Positions 17,207 through 26,309 of a stretch of 45,879 nucleotides of DNA are shown here, one piece after another. The notes under the pieces are model-generated. The model was not told where the DNA came from, did not search any database, and worked only from the letters and a program-made list of their open reading frames with translations. Both the position numbers and the translations under genes were made by a program. Position 1 is the stretch's first letter, and the number at the start of each line of letters is the position of its first letter. The stretch comes from an uncultured Bacteroidia bacterium (lineage in GTDB: Bacteria; Bacteroidota; Bacteroidia; Bacteroidales; Prolixibacteraceae), in contig CAIVMQ010000069.1 of NCBI GenBank assembly GCA_903907075.1, positions 1-45,879 on the forward strand, in the 5' to 3' direction.

Positions 17207-18316
17207 TTATTGCTTTTTAAAGTAGATATCCCAGGCAATATAATCAACGATGGCTTTTCCAAAATTGGCTTCACGCAAGGAAGCAAACAGAGAGCCAATA
17301 TCGGTAATTACGGTTCCTGTGAGTTCAGTCAATGTTTTAGTTGTTCCATCATCGAAGGTGATCTTAAGCTCTTTTTTGTGATTGGTAATGCAGTTGTCAG
17401 CTTTATCTCCTGTAGGATCATTTGTATTATCTACAATCTCAACTTTGGATTTTAGTTGTAAAACTCCTGCTACATATACCTTTGCACTGTCAAGACTAGC
17501 TTGCTTATGACCTAATTGACGCACGATCACTACATCCCCAATAGTAAGTGAGAACTCTTTTTCACGATGTTTATTTAATGAATCTGTTCTTATAGCTGTA
17601 TATTTCTCTTCATAGAGGGTTTTTGAATCCTTGCTGATTGCATAAGTTGATACGGCAGTATCTCCTGGAGTGTAAGAGCATTTGGTGATATATCCATTCA
17701 GGAAATCATACTCAGAGGCAAGATTATAGCCATTCTGTCTGCTTTTCGACGATTGGATCTTATATTGACCCGCATCAACATTACTAATTTTGATAGCCGA
17801 TGTCATTTGATAGGTTGTTCCGTTTTGATGACTTAAATTCAACTGGTAGTCAGAAACGGTGATCTGATAATTATTAGTCAACGCTGAGTCCCCCGCAGCA
17901 TAATTCAATAGTTTTTTAGATCCTTTTACTTTCTCTTCAGGTAAACGGACAACCATTAGCGTGCTATCTTTTATTTTATTGAAAAACCTCATCATCGGCA
18001 TATGTCCTCTCTTGAATGTGGTAGCCTTGTACTCATATACTCCGGCAATATCAGCCAGTGCAATACTGTGACTTACGGTATCCCATAAAGATATGGATGC
18101 ACTCTTTGTTAAAAGATCTGCCGGACCTTTTACAACCTGTGAACCTTTAGAGGTTGAGATTGCAGTCATTGCAGTAGATAAATTCTGAATTCCTTGTGTT
18201 AAGGCAGATTTTAATGATACGGTGTTTGATGCTGCTGAGCCCATCTCATTGGTTTTGCTGCAACCAATAGCGAGCATCCCAAGAACCAAAGTAATGCAAT
18301 AAATAAGTGTTTTCAT
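17207..18316 (-). CDS. uncharacterised lipoprotein
   Basis: 369 residues. The signal peptide MKTLIYCITLVLGMLAIGC ends in a lipobox (LAIGC, lipidation at Cys19) and is followed by a polar linker. The mature part is beta-rich, with alternating strand and turn pattern (for example YQITVSDYQLNLSHQNGTTYQMTSAIKIS, and KELKITFDDGTTKTLTELTG). The closest feel is of Bacteroidota surface or periplasmic lipoproteins of unknown function. I do not recognise a named domain. A TATATTTG -7 element lies on the minus strand at 18393-18400. It is monocistronic with a terminator behind it. Confidence 0.85.
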   Translation of the reverse strand: MKTLIYCITLVLGMLAIGCSKTNEMGSAASNTVSLKSALTQGIQNLSTAMTAISTSKGSQVVKGPADLLTKSASISLWDTVSHSIALADIAGVYEYKATTFKRGHMPMMRFFNKIKDSTLMVVRLPEEKVKGSKKLLNYAAGDSALTNNYQITVSDYQLNLSHQNGTTYQMTSAIKISNVDAGQYKIQSSKSRQNGYNLASEYDFLNGYITKCSYTPGDTAVSTYAISKDSKTLYEEKYTAIRTDSLNKHREKEFSLTIGDVVIVRQLGHKQASLDSAKVYVAGVLQLKSKVEIVDNTNDPTGDKADNCITNHKKELKITFDDGTTKTLTELTGTVITDIGSLFASLREANFGKAIVDYIAWDIYFKKQ

Positions 18317-18784
18317 AATTTATATTTTTTCAGATTTAACGTGTGTATCCTAACAGTACGAATCTCTTTAATCCTTAATTCGTTCTATGCTTCAAATATA
18401 GATATATAATTGGCAATAAAAATAGCCTAGATGTTAAATTTTTAGTGCTTGATTTCTTGCCGGTTGTAACTTTTCTGATCCTTTTTTTGCTACTGAAATC
18501 TCTTCTAAATGTTTCGTTTAATGTTAATTTTCATATCAAATCTTATGCCAAATAAAGCCGTATTATCACTGCGTTTATTTTAGCGGACAACTTGTTTTAT
18601 GACATTGGATATTAGCTATTTGTTGTTTTTTTAGTGTTGATTTTGGTGGGATGTAGAATTTGGTAAAAATTGAGGTTATTCAAATGCACCGATTTTCGGG
18701 TCGTGCCAAGAGACGATTTAGTTTTATTTTATCAGGTAATACCTTTGTTGGATTAGTAGTAAAATCGTAATGATTGGCAGGAAA
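18317..18784. other. 468-bp intergenic region
   Basis: AT-rich. Apart from a -7-like element for the lipoprotein gene (minus strand, CAAATATA at 18393-18400 on the plus strand) I see no gene, RNA or repeat. A single TTGTAAC at about 18464 has no partner at 11 or 22 bp, so it is not a Pho site. Confidence 0.6.
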
Positions 18785-19999
18785 TCAGATAAAATTTGTC
18801 ATCGAAAGCTGGATTAAATTTATGGCTTCGTGCATTTGTTCATTGGTGATGATTAGTGGAGGAGTAAACCGAATTGTATGTTGATGAGTCGGTTTTGCTA
18901 ATATGCCATATTCCTTCATTTTTAAACACAAGTCCCATGCCGTTTTTCCATTTATTGGATTTATCTCAATGGCATTTAGTAAACCTTTTCCTCGCACCTG
19001 GGCAATAAGGGGAGAGTTAAATCGCCTCATTTCTTCTCTAAATAGTTCTCCCATCAAGGTTGCATTATCAGCTAATTTTTCCTCGATAAGTATTTCAAGA
19101 GCTGCCATTGCCACTTTTGCTGCAATAGGATTGCCGCCATAAGTTGATCCATGTTCTCCGGGTTTTATGGTAAGCATAATTTCATCGTCTGCTAGTACAC
19201 ATGATATGGGGAGCATTCCACCCGAGATCGCTTTGCCGAGAACTACTATATCGGGTCTTACGGCCTCATGATCACAGGCTAGCATCCTGCCGGTTCTACA
19301 TAATCCGGTCTGCACCTCATCGGCAATTAGCAATACATTATATTTTCGGCATAGGGCTGCAGCCTTTTGCAGATAACCCTTGTCAGGAAGATAAACTCCA
19401 GCTTCCGCCTGAATGGGTTCCACTAAAAATCCAGCTGTATTGGGGTTGATTAACTCTCGCTCTAAAGCCTCGATATCGTTATAGGGGATGTTGATAAAAC
19501 CTGGGGTAAAGGGTCCATAGTCGCTGTACGAATCAGGATCGGATGACATTGAGACAATGGTAATTGTTCGGCCATGAAAGTTGCCGTTACAAACGATAAT
19601 CCGTGCCATGTTTTGCGGAATTCCCTTCACCTTATAACCCCATTTGCGGGTTAACTTAAGGGCTGTTTCATCGGCCTCGGCACCTGAGTTCATGGGTAAC
19701 ATCTTGTGATAACCAAACTGTTTGGTTATCTGTTCCTCCCATTCCCCTAAGAGGTTATTGTAAAAAGCTCTTGACGTTAGTGCAAGGCGGCCTGCCTGAT
19801 CGGTCAAGGCCTTAACTAGTTTTGGATGACAATGGCCCTGATTAACAGCTGAATATGCTGCAAGAAAATCAAAATACCTGTTCCCTTCTATATCCCATAC
19901 CATTATTCCTTCACCTCTTTCTAACACAACGGGTAAGGGGTGATAATTGTGCGCACCATAACGGTTCTCCCTCTCGATATAATCCATTGAATGCATCAT
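18785..19999 (-). CDS. rocD: ornithine--oxo-acid transaminase
   Basis: 404 residues of the class-III PLP aminotransferase family, closest in pattern to ornithine aminotransferase, which converts ornithine and 2-oxoglutarate to glutamate semialdehyde and glutamate. Supporting sequence: [19 protein letters not shown] at the N-terminus, [45 protein letters not shown] and PLP-binding Lys256 in VLGKAISGG. Three closely spaced ATGs occur at 19999, 19996 and 19987; any could be used. No arginase or proline genes are nearby. It likely has its own promoter in the 100-bp gap before the TonB receptor's end. Confidence 0.95.
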   Translation of the reverse strand: MMHSMDYIERENRYGAHNYHPLPVVLERGEGIMVWDIEGNRYFDFLAAYSAVNQGHCHPKLVKALTDQAGRLALTSRAFYNNLLGEWEEQITKQFGYHKMLPMNSGAEADETALKLTRKWGYKVKGIPQNMARIIVCNGNFHGRTITIVSMSSDPDSYSDYGPFTPGFINIPYNDIEALERELINPNTAGFLVEPIQAEAGVYLPDKGYLQKAAALCRKYNVLLIADEVQTGLCRTGRMLACDHEAVRPDIVVLGKAISGGMLPISCVLADDEIMLTIKPGEHGSTYGGNPIAAKVAMAALEILIEEKLADNATLMGELFREEMRRFNSPLIAQVRGKGLLNAIEINPINGKTAWDLCLKMKEYGILAKPTHQHTIRFTPPLIITNEQMHEAINLIQLSMTNFI

Positions 20000-20101
20000 A
20001 CTGTAGTGTCTTTAGTTGAAATTTAGCATCTAATTAATAGGACCAAACTAGACTAATTCAGCGGTATGAACTATGATATTTGTGGGTATTTCGCAGTTTT
20101 T

Positions 20102-22543
20102 TTAGAAACGCAGCGCAAATTTAAGATTCAGACGGCGTCCGGTGAGGTAATTTGGAACTGCATGCATTTGGTTTTTAATATCAGAAAACCAATAATAAGA
20201 GATCGTATTCCGAATATCAAAAAGATTAAATAGTTCAAATCCTATGGATGCCTCCTTAATCCGACTGTTTTTGTATGCGTTGTTTTGCTTTATATTGATC
20301 AAGTTTTTAGAGAATCCAATGTCAACACGTTGGTATGGGGGCATTCTGAATACATCCATATACCGAGCTCCATTGGGTGGACCAAAAGGTAAACGGCTTC
20401 CATAAAAAAGTGTCATACTCATTTTTACCGATGGATACCGCGGGAAATAATCCTGAATAAATAAACTGAAATTGATCAACTGATCGGTTGGTCTGGGGAT
20501 GTATCCAGGAAATATTTTTGTACTTCCTCCCGTAGCGAGATTTTTTAAATAAAAATCTCCATTGATATCTTCCGCCGTTTTCATCAGCGAGAGGGAAGCC
20601 CATGATTGTGCCCCCGAGGCGAGCTCCCCATTAACTTTAAAATCAAGCCCGGTGGCATAACCCTTGGCTGTTTGGCCTGGCAGGTATTGGATATTTAAAT
20701 TGTCAATTTGATAAGGAATTAGGTGACTTAATGCTTTATACCATGCCTCGACGGTGAATCGGATTGGTCGTTCATAGGTTGAAATAATTTTATCATATCC
20801 TACTAAGTAATGTACAGATCTTTGAGCTTTTATTCCATCTATTAACTCCGCTTTTTGATTGATTAACTCTTTGAAAAATGGCATCTGATTATAGATCCCC
20901 CATGCCGCCCTGAATGTTCGTGATTGTCCTTCTCCTGTTTTCCAGCTTGCTGAAAAGCGCGGACTTATAATGGTTTGATGGTTGTAGTCCCAATTTTGAA
21001 ACCTTATCCCTGCGGTGATCCCTAAAACTCCACGTTCTACATCCTTTAACCAGTTATCCTGAATAAAACCAGAGAAACGGTTGGATGATATCTTATTATT
21101 ACCATTAATTGAATGGTAAAGTGTTAATCCATTTTGGATCCTAGGAATAGAATATCCTGCAGAATCGCGCATCTCCCATTCATTGATGCGATAAGAGATT
21201 GACTCATGCTGGTATTTTACTCCCCACTGCAGTTGGTGATGATCGGAAGAGTAGGTTCCACGTTGCTCAAATACACGTACATTGGCATTGAGTAGATTCC
21301 GGCTGTGAATTAAATTTGATCCTATGCCATTTACCGTGGTGCTGTCATTATTTAACCCGTTATCACCATTTTTATTGATGTCACTAAGATAATACTGACC
21401 AAGAATATCACTCGATTCTTTTTCAAAGGAGTAGAATGAGCTAGCCTGTAGTTTTAGTGACAAGCGTGAATTAGGGTTGTAGTTTGCCGTTAAAGCACCT
21501 AGCGAATTTTCAAAAAGGTCTTTTTCACGACCATCAAAATAGACCAAGAATTGATACGGGTTTGTAAGTGTGCCAAATTTAGTTAGCTGGGTTTGCGGGA
21601 TAAACTGAAATGTATTTGATGCGAAATTGGCAAGAAAACCAATGTTTAACTTTGTAGTTAGTCGATAATTAAGATAAGTTTGAAGATCGGTAAAGGATGG
21701 GTTATATTCCCCTTTTCGATCTAAGGTACCCAATAAATAGGAAGTGTTTTTATATCGGATGCCTGTCAGGTGCATGAACCTTCCGTTTTTACTTGTCCCT
21801 TCTAATAGTGCAGAGCCTCCCAAAGCTCCAATTTCAGCACGTACACCACTTCTTTCAGGTTTTCTGTAGGAGATATCAAGAACGGAGGACATCTTATCCC
21901 CAAATGATGCGTCAAAGCCACCTGCCGAAAATCCAATAGATGCAACCATCTCGCTATTGATAAAACTTAAACCCTCCTGTTCTCCTGATTTTACTAGAAA
22001 AGGACGGATGATCTCCACTCCGTTTACATAAATTAAATTTTCATCAAAGTTTCCACCACGCACAGAATATTGTGAGCTTAACTCGTTATTGCTGCTGACC
22101 CCGGGAAGCGTCTTTATTAAGGTCTCAACACCTCCGCCGATCGATGGAAGCTTATCGGTAAGGCTGGGCTGAATTGTCAATAGATTGCTGTTATTCGTTC
22201 TTTTGGATACAATAATCTCCTTGATATCTTTTAGTTGAGTTGGTAATATTTGGAGTAGTGGCTCCGGTGATGGAAGTAAGATCTCCCGTGATTTAGTCTC
22301 ATAGCCAATGGCTGAAAATAGGAGTATCACATTTCGTCCTTCGATTTTTGGAATTAAAAACTCCCCTTTGTCGTTTGTCGTCGTCCCAATTTTTGTCCCA
22401 TGGATCAGAATGTTAATCTTCTCGAGCGGATGATGATCTGTATCAACAACAATCCCTTTTAATTCTGAATATCTTTGTTGCCCAGCTAGTTGAAGAGTCG
22501 AGCACCAAAAAAGGGATAGAATAAGGAGGGTGATTTTTTGCAT
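20102..22543 (-). CDS. TonB-dependent outer-membrane receptor
   Basis: 813 residues. Signal peptide (MQKITLLILSLFWCSTLQLAGQ), then a carboxypeptidase-regulatory-like domain (ELKGIVVDTDHHPLEKINILIHGTKIGTTTNDKGEF). The plug follows (LPSIGGGVETLIKTLPGVSSNNELSSQYSVRGGNFDENLIYVNGVEI is represented by the RGGNFDENL block), then a beta-barrel ending in aromatic Phe (LKFALRF). At this length and without a neighbouring SusD it is of the CirA/FecA type rather than SusC. Ligand unknown; siderophore, vitamin or peptide are all possible. No Fur-like box was found in the 5' region. TonB energises transport from the inner membrane. Confidence 0.93.
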   Translation of the reverse strand: MQKITLLILSLFWCSTLQLAGQQRYSELKGIVVDTDHHPLEKINILIHGTKIGTTTNDKGEFLIPKIEGRNVILLFSAIGYETKSREILLPSPEPLLQILPTQLKDIKEIIVSKRTNNSNLLTIQPSLTDKLPSIGGGVETLIKTLPGVSSNNELSSQYSVRGGNFDENLIYVNGVEIIRPFLVKSGEQEGLSFINSEMVASIGFSAGGFDASFGDKMSSVLDISYRKPERSGVRAEIGALGGSALLEGTSKNGRFMHLTGIRYKNTSYLLGTLDRKGEYNPSFTDLQTYLNYRLTTKLNIGFLANFASNTFQFIPQTQLTKFGTLTNPYQFLVYFDGREKDLFENSLGALTANYNPNSRLSLKLQASSFYSFEKESSDILGQYYLSDINKNGDNGLNNDSTTVNGIGSNLIHSRNLLNANVRVFEQRGTYSSDHHQLQWGVKYQHESISYRINEWEMRDSAGYSIPRIQNGLTLYHSINGNNKISSNRFSGFIQDNWLKDVERGVLGITAGIRFQNWDYNHQTIISPRFSASWKTGEGQSRTFRAAWGIYNQMPFFKELINQKAELIDGIKAQRSVHYLVGYDKIISTYERPIRFTVEAWYKALSHLIPYQIDNLNIQYLPGQTAKGYATGLDFKVNGELASGAQSWASLSLMKTAEDINGDFYLKNLATGGSTKIFPGYIPRPTDQLINFSLFIQDYFPRYPSVKMSMTLFYGSRLPFGPPNGARYMDVFRMPPYQRVDIGFSKNLINIKQNNAYKNSRIKEASIGFELFNLFDIRNTISYYWFSDIKNQMHAVPNYLTGRRLNLKFALRF

Positions 22544-22694
22544 TTATGCAATTGCTAACTGTTATATTCAACAGCAAGTAAAAGTACCTATTTTTCTTTT
22601 ATACCCACAAAGGAACTGATCAGAAATAATTTTAGACTCGTTTCATCTTCTTTAAGTCTACCTTTTGTTTTTTGTCTTTTTATTGCCTCTGATT

Positions 22695-22995
22695 TATCGC
22701 GTCAGGTTGGTGAGCAATTTGCTTAAGATGTTTGGATCGCTCACGGTGTATGGTTGGGGTTGCTGATCCTTGGTTTACACAAATGCGATAGTGTTACTAA
22801 TTAACGTATTCTGGCTCCTCATTGCATTCCCCGGGTTACAAGTGTGTCAGCTTTGGGATAACCCTGCCGGGGCAATTTTGATTTTTGCTTTTAAATCTCC
22901 TCTTTGGTCTTTTATCTCCCCTTTCCCCCTCAGAGTGTTGACGAAGTGTAACTCCCTCGTGTAGTCGTGCAGTAGTCTCTTCATCTCCTTTTTTC
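22695..22995 (-). repeat. diverged member of the dispersed palindromic repeat family
   Basis: Read on the minus strand, it repeats the module order of the unit near 1090-1374: purine-rich spacer, AAAATTGCCCC hairpin, CCCGGG element, and a terminal CCTGACGC. Similarity is by short blocks only, so boundaries are approximate. Confidence 0.5.
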
Positions 22996-23045
22996 TCGCT
23001 CCCCATCATACAGTGCTCGAAATAGATCATGTACGATGACTTATA

Positions 23046-23254
23046 CGTGTAAATATTTTTTCTTTTTACTTAATCTGTATTTTTTCTTACGGTTTAATTC
23101 TTGAACATGCTTTAATCGTGTAAATATAATTTACGTTTATTGTATTAGATAAAACATTGATAATTAAGTTATAGGCATGTATTTTACATTGTGAAAACTG
23201 CATTTTATTTATTTTAATAAAGAAATCATACAACGTAAAAATATATTTTACGTT
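23046..23254. promoter_or_regulatory. three related AT-rich palindromic motifs
   Basis: Motif 1 begins at 23046 (CGTGTAAATATTTTT). Motif 2 at 23117-23135 (CGTGTAAATATAATTTACG) is near palindromic. Motif 3 at 23232-23254 is a perfect 9-bp inverted repeat, AACGTAAAA and TTTTACGTT around ATATA. They lie upstream of the CAP-domain gene and could be operator sites for one regulator, though no regulator gene is adjacent. Confidence 0.4.
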
Positions 23255-23341
23255 TTGCTTGTTTTGGCATTTGTTTTTACATATCTTTGATTGTCCTAAA
23301 TATATAAAGAGCCTGTAGGTTAGTTGATTATAATATATCTT

Positions 23342-23962
23342 ATGAAAATAATATCGTTATCGATTCTTGCGTTTCTGCTTTTTACCTTTGTAAATTGTAA
23401 GCCATCGTTGGATACAGAAACGACCCCCGAGATTTCGCAGGATGTGACATCTTTTCAGAAGATGATGTTGGATGAGATCAATTTTGCGCGCACTAATCCT
23501 TCTGAATATGCAGAATTACGCTTGAAAAGTTCGATGAGTGATTCGCTGGACAATGGCAGTTATTTATATATGAAGACAAAAACATTTCTTTTACCGTTGT
23601 CCTTTAATTATGCGCTTAATCTTTCTGCTTCAAATTATGCCCTCTACCTTGCGCAGAATGACTTAATGGGGCATAATCAGAATGGGACCCCGATGAAGCG
23701 GGCTATTACAGTTGGATTTATAGGCTCTTCGGTAGGCGAAAATATCGCTGCTTCAACGAGTGATTATTATAATTCGATTGTGGATCCTCAGGCTGCTGCT
23801 ATCAATTTTGTCCGGATTATGATTATTGATGCCGGCGTTGAGGATTTAGGTCATCGAAAGACGATGCTTAACCCTATTTACACCACCATTGGAATTGGAT
23901 ATTTCAGAAATCCGGCAAGCACATTTATAAATTATAATGTGCAGGATTTTGGAAACCTTTAA
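23342..23962 (+). CDS. CAP-domain (SCP/PR1) lipoprotein
   Basis: 206 residues from ATG 23342; a start 18 bp upstream is less likely. The signal peptide ends in FVNC, a plausible lipobox, so it should be lipid anchored. The CAP/SCP/PR1 fold is shown by MMLDEINFARTNPSEYAEL, LNLSASNYALYLAQNDLMGHNQNG with one metal-site His, SVGENIAA, and GHRKTMLNPIYTTIGIGY with the second His. CAP proteins in bacteria are secreted and of uncertain activity, with wall, lipid or protease roles proposed. It stands alone, behind an unusual palindrome-rich leader. Confidence 0.9.
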   Translation: MKIISLSILAFLLFTFVNCKPSLDTETTPEISQDVTSFQKMMLDEINFARTNPSEYAELRLKSSMSDSLDNGSYLYMKTKTFLLPLSFNYALNLSASNYALYLAQNDLMGHNQNGTPMKRAITVGFIGSSVGENIAASTSDYYNSIVDPQAAAINFVRIMIIDAGVEDLGHRKTMLNPIYTTIGIGYFRNPASTFINYNVQDFGNL

Positions 23963-24054
23963 GTTGTTGTGCTAACATTGGGAGTCACTTAAACCTTTTT
24001 CTCGTGGGTTTTTGATTTAAACGGGTATTTTCACTTATTACCCTTTCATTAATT

Positions 24055-24077
24055 TACAAGAGGATCATCCTCTTGTA
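24055..24077. promoter_or_regulatory. perfect 11-bp inverted repeat
   Basis: TACAAGAGGAT at 24055-24065 and ATCCTCTTGTA at 24067-24077 around a single C. No T-run follows on either strand, so a dimeric-repressor operator or a mRNA cruciform is as likely as a terminator. It lies in the 270-bp gap between the CAP and YiiX-like genes, which is otherwise AT-rich and featureless. Confidence 0.5.
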
Positions 24078-24232
24078 TTAGTACCATTCTCTACTCATCT
24101 TATCCATTTGCTCGACTGCTGAATTAATTTACAATCGATATAGTTGGGTTGTTAACTCAAAAAATCTTTTATTTGGTAAAGTTTTTGTTGACGTTATCTT
24201 TCTTTATTATTCTCAGTTAAATTTATGCAGTA

Positions 24233-24892
24233 TTGAAACATCTGTTTTTTCTTTTGATACTTCTTCGCAGTTCTATCTTCTTAGTTTGCGGACAGGGAAA
24301 TACTGGACCATCCACTGTAACTCTTCGAACGGGTGATCTTTTATTTTGTGGGGCTACTTCAACAGCTCTCTCCCAAGCCATCGATGTGTCAACTCAGACT
24401 CAAAATAAAACCCATTTTGATCATATGGGTATTGTTGAATTTTCGGGCGATAGTTGCTTTGTAATGCATGCCGCTCCTCAAAAAGGGGTTTGCCGTGAAC
24501 GGTTACCACTTTTTCTCGTTTCTGATTCTATTAAAAAGGAGTTTGTAGTCTATCGGCTTAAGGACCAGTTTGCTAAATCAATCCCGTTGGCTTTAATAAT
24601 TGCTCATCAGAAAATTGGGGCGAGTTATAATTATTCCTATCGGATGAATACGAATGGATATTATTGCTCCGAATTTATTTATGAACTTTTTGTTGCTGAT
24701 TCTGTTTTTACCCTAAACCCGATGACTTTTAAAGATCCTTTCACCGGGCAATTTTTACCTGGATGGATCGATCACTATGCAAAATTGGGCATTCCGATTC
24801 CGGAGGGTGAACCTGGATGTAATCCGAATGGTCTGGCTGCTTCTGAGAAGCTTGTTTTGGTTGGTCTTTTAAGAAATACAACCGTCGAATAG
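24233..24892 (+). CDS. YiiX/YebB-like NlpC/P60-superfamily cysteine hydrolase
   Basis: 219 residues, secreted. The start is TTG at 24233, which directly opens a good signal peptide (KHLFFLLILLRSSIFLVCGQ). The nearest upstream ATG (24225) runs into a stop after three codons. The permuted papain-like fold of the YiiX family shows LRTGDLLFCG, FDHMGIVEF with the catalytic His region, FVMHAAPQKGV, and the catalytic Cys in YYCSEFIYELF. The last segment matches the YiiX signature. Members hydrolyse amide or ester bonds; substrates in the periplasm are not known. A Cys in LVCGQ gives a possible lipobox, but it is weak. Confidence 0.88.
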   Translation: MKHLFFLLILLRSSIFLVCGQGNTGPSTVTLRTGDLLFCGATSTALSQAIDVSTQTQNKTHFDHMGIVEFSGDSCFVMHAAPQKGVCRERLPLFLVSDSIKKEFVVYRLKDQFAKSIPLALIIAHQKIGASYNYSYRMNTNGYYCSEFIYELFVADSVFTLNPMTFKDPFTGQFLPGWIDHYAKLGIPIPEGEPGCNPNGLAASEKLVLVGLLRNTTVE

Positions 24893-25065
24893 AGTCTTTG
24901 ATTTATAAATTCTGTTTTTGTACTTTTGTGAATTACAGCTGTGGTATATCAATTTTAAACTGGTATTATTGAGTGTATTAACTGATTATAGCGCATGTTT
25001 TGGGATGTTTCAATTTGGATCGTTTTATTTCAAAAAAAATGATGTCCCTATTTGTTGAAAAAATG

Positions 25066-25073
25066 TATCTTTG
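25066..25073 (+). promoter_or_regulatory. -7 element almost touching the bamD start
   Basis: TATCTTTG, exact TAnnTTTG match, ends 4 bp before the ATG at 25078. If used, the transcript would begin at or near the start codon (leaderless). It also argues that the upstream in-frame codon at 25000 is not the start. Confidence 0.6.
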
Positions 25074-25077
25074 CACC

Positions 25078-25902
25078 ATGTTTAGAAAAGTGAAAAATAT
25101 TCTTTTGATTGCTCTATTTTTTTTGATTTTCTCCTGTGGGGAATATCAGAAGATAGTCAAAAGTACCGACTATGAGTTTAAGCTGAAAAAGGCAAAAGAG
25201 TATTATGATCATAAGGAGTATAGCCGTTCTGCTCAACTTTATCAGGAACTGGTTAATATCTATCGTGGTACGAGCCGTGCCGATCAGATCTACTATTATC
25301 TGGCAAAGAGTTTTTACGGGCAACGGGATTATGTCCTTTCGAGTCATTATTTTCGTCAGATGTTGAAGGAATTTCCGCGTAGCTCTTTTAACGAAGAGGC
25401 TCAGTATTTAATTGGTTATTGTTATTACCTCGATTCTCCTACCGCAAGGCTGGACCAAAAAACATCACAGGATGCTATCGATGCGTTGCAGCTGTTTATT
25501 AATATTTTCCCAGGTAGTGCTCGCGTTGCTGATGCAAATAAGCTTATTGATGAGTTAAGGGAGAAATTGGTCTATAAGTCGTATTTGTCTGGTAGGTTAT
25601 ACTATGATTTAATGGATTATAGGGCTGCGGTAATCTCGTTATCGGATTGCATTAAAGAGTATCCTGACTCGAAATACCGCGAAGAGCTAATGTATTATCT
25701 GTTAAAGGCTAAATATTTATTGGGAGAAAATAGCATTGAAGATAAGAAACGGGAGCGATTAAATAATGCGCTGGATGAATATTTCACCTTTACCGATGAG
25801 TTTCCCGAGAGTAAATATAGAAAAGAGGCAGATCGTTTCTTTGCCAGCACGAAGAAATTGATGAATTTAAGTGATGAAGAGATAAATAAAATACAAAAAT
25901 AA
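25078..25902 (+). CDS. bamD: outer-membrane assembly lipoprotein BamD
   Basis: 274 residues from ATG 25078. Signal peptide MFRKVKNILLIALFFLIFSC with lipidated Cys20. Then come TPR-like helical repeats (YEFKLKKAKEYYDHKEYSRSAQLYQELV; IYYYLAKSFYGQRDYVLSSHYFRQMLKEFPRSSF is summarised by the YxxAxxxYxxxxY pattern; PGSARVADANKLIDELREKL). It is part of the BAM machine that folds beta-barrels such as the porin and TonB receptor of this window. It heads the conserved order bamD-rpoZ-coaBC-DUF4835-recN, with a 3-bp gap to rpoZ. A longer start at 25000 would bury the signal peptide. Confidence 0.95.
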   Translation: MFRKVKNILLIALFFLIFSCGEYQKIVKSTDYEFKLKKAKEYYDHKEYSRSAQLYQELVNIYRGTSRADQIYYYLAKSFYGQRDYVLSSHYFRQMLKEFPRSSFNEEAQYLIGYCYYLDSPTARLDQKTSQDAIDALQLFINIFPGSARVADANKLIDELREKLVYKSYLSGRLYYDLMDYRAAVISLSDCIKEYPDSKYREELMYYLLKAKYLLGENSIEDKKRERLNNALDEYFTFTDEFPESKYRKEADRFFASTKKLMNLSDEEINKIQK

Positions 25903-25905
25903 GAG

Positions 25906-26232
25906 ATGGACTATAAAAAGACAAAAGCTCCTGTAAGTACTGTACCCAGGGATCTGAATGAATTGGAAGCATTCACAGGTAACATCTATGAATCTTTAAT
26001 GGTTATTGCCAAACGTGCCAATCAGATTAATGCTGAACTCAAGGAGGAATTAAATACCAAACTTCAGGAGTTTGCCTCGTTTACCGATAATCTAGAAGAG
26101 GTTTTTGAAAATCGCGAACAGATTGAGATCTCTCGTTTTTACGAAAAGTTGCCAAAACCAACTTTGATAGCGTATGAAGAGTTTAAAGAGGGTCAGATCT
26201 ATTACCGTAATCCAACTAAAGAGAAGAAATAA
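25906..26232 (+). CDS. rpoZ: RNA polymerase omega subunit (Rpb6/RpoZ family)
   Basis: 108 residues. The Bacteroidota omega/Rpb6-like protein is recognised by YESLMVIAKRANQINAELKEELN, equivalent to the omega core helix that clamps the beta-prime C-terminus, and by its place between bamD and coaBC. The C-terminal half (RFYEKLPKPTLIAYEEFKEGQIYYRNP) is a lineage-specific extension. Coupled to bamD (3-bp gap). Confidence 0.93.
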   Translation: MDYKKTKAPVSTVPRDLNELEAFTGNIYESLMVIAKRANQINAELKEELNTKLQEFASFTDNLEEVFENREQIEISRFYEKLPKPTLIAYEEFKEGQIYYRNPTKEKK

Positions 26233-26309
26233 CTCTCTTTGATTGGCTCGTGAATGATTTCTATCGTAAATAGCATTCATTTGTAAACCGATAAAACACT
26301 TCTGAACAG

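Larger units (their letters stand above)
22544..23341. other. 800-bp intergenic region with diverged dispersed repeat and AT-rich palindromes
   Basis: No gene is supported. The left part (about 22695-22995) is an inverted, strongly diverged copy of the dispersed element seen at the window start: GCGTCAGG near 22699, CCCCGGGTTACA at 22829-22840, and GCCGGGGCAATTTT at 22866-22879. A pyrimidine-rich tract then matches the purine spacer on the other strand. The right part (23040-23255) is very AT-rich with three related CGTGTAAAT/CGTAAAAAT palindromic motifs. Confidence 0.65.

Noticed and set aside
18464-18470. Single TTGTAAC as a further Pho box
   Set aside because: No partner at 11 or 21-22 bp on either side and no promoter in the right place. 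The same holds for isolated GTTAC/GTAAC near 2739 and 31928.
22770-23030. Two short frames in the gap before the CAP gene
   Set aside because: They follow the diverged repeat copy on both strands, with no leader and no recognisable protein features.
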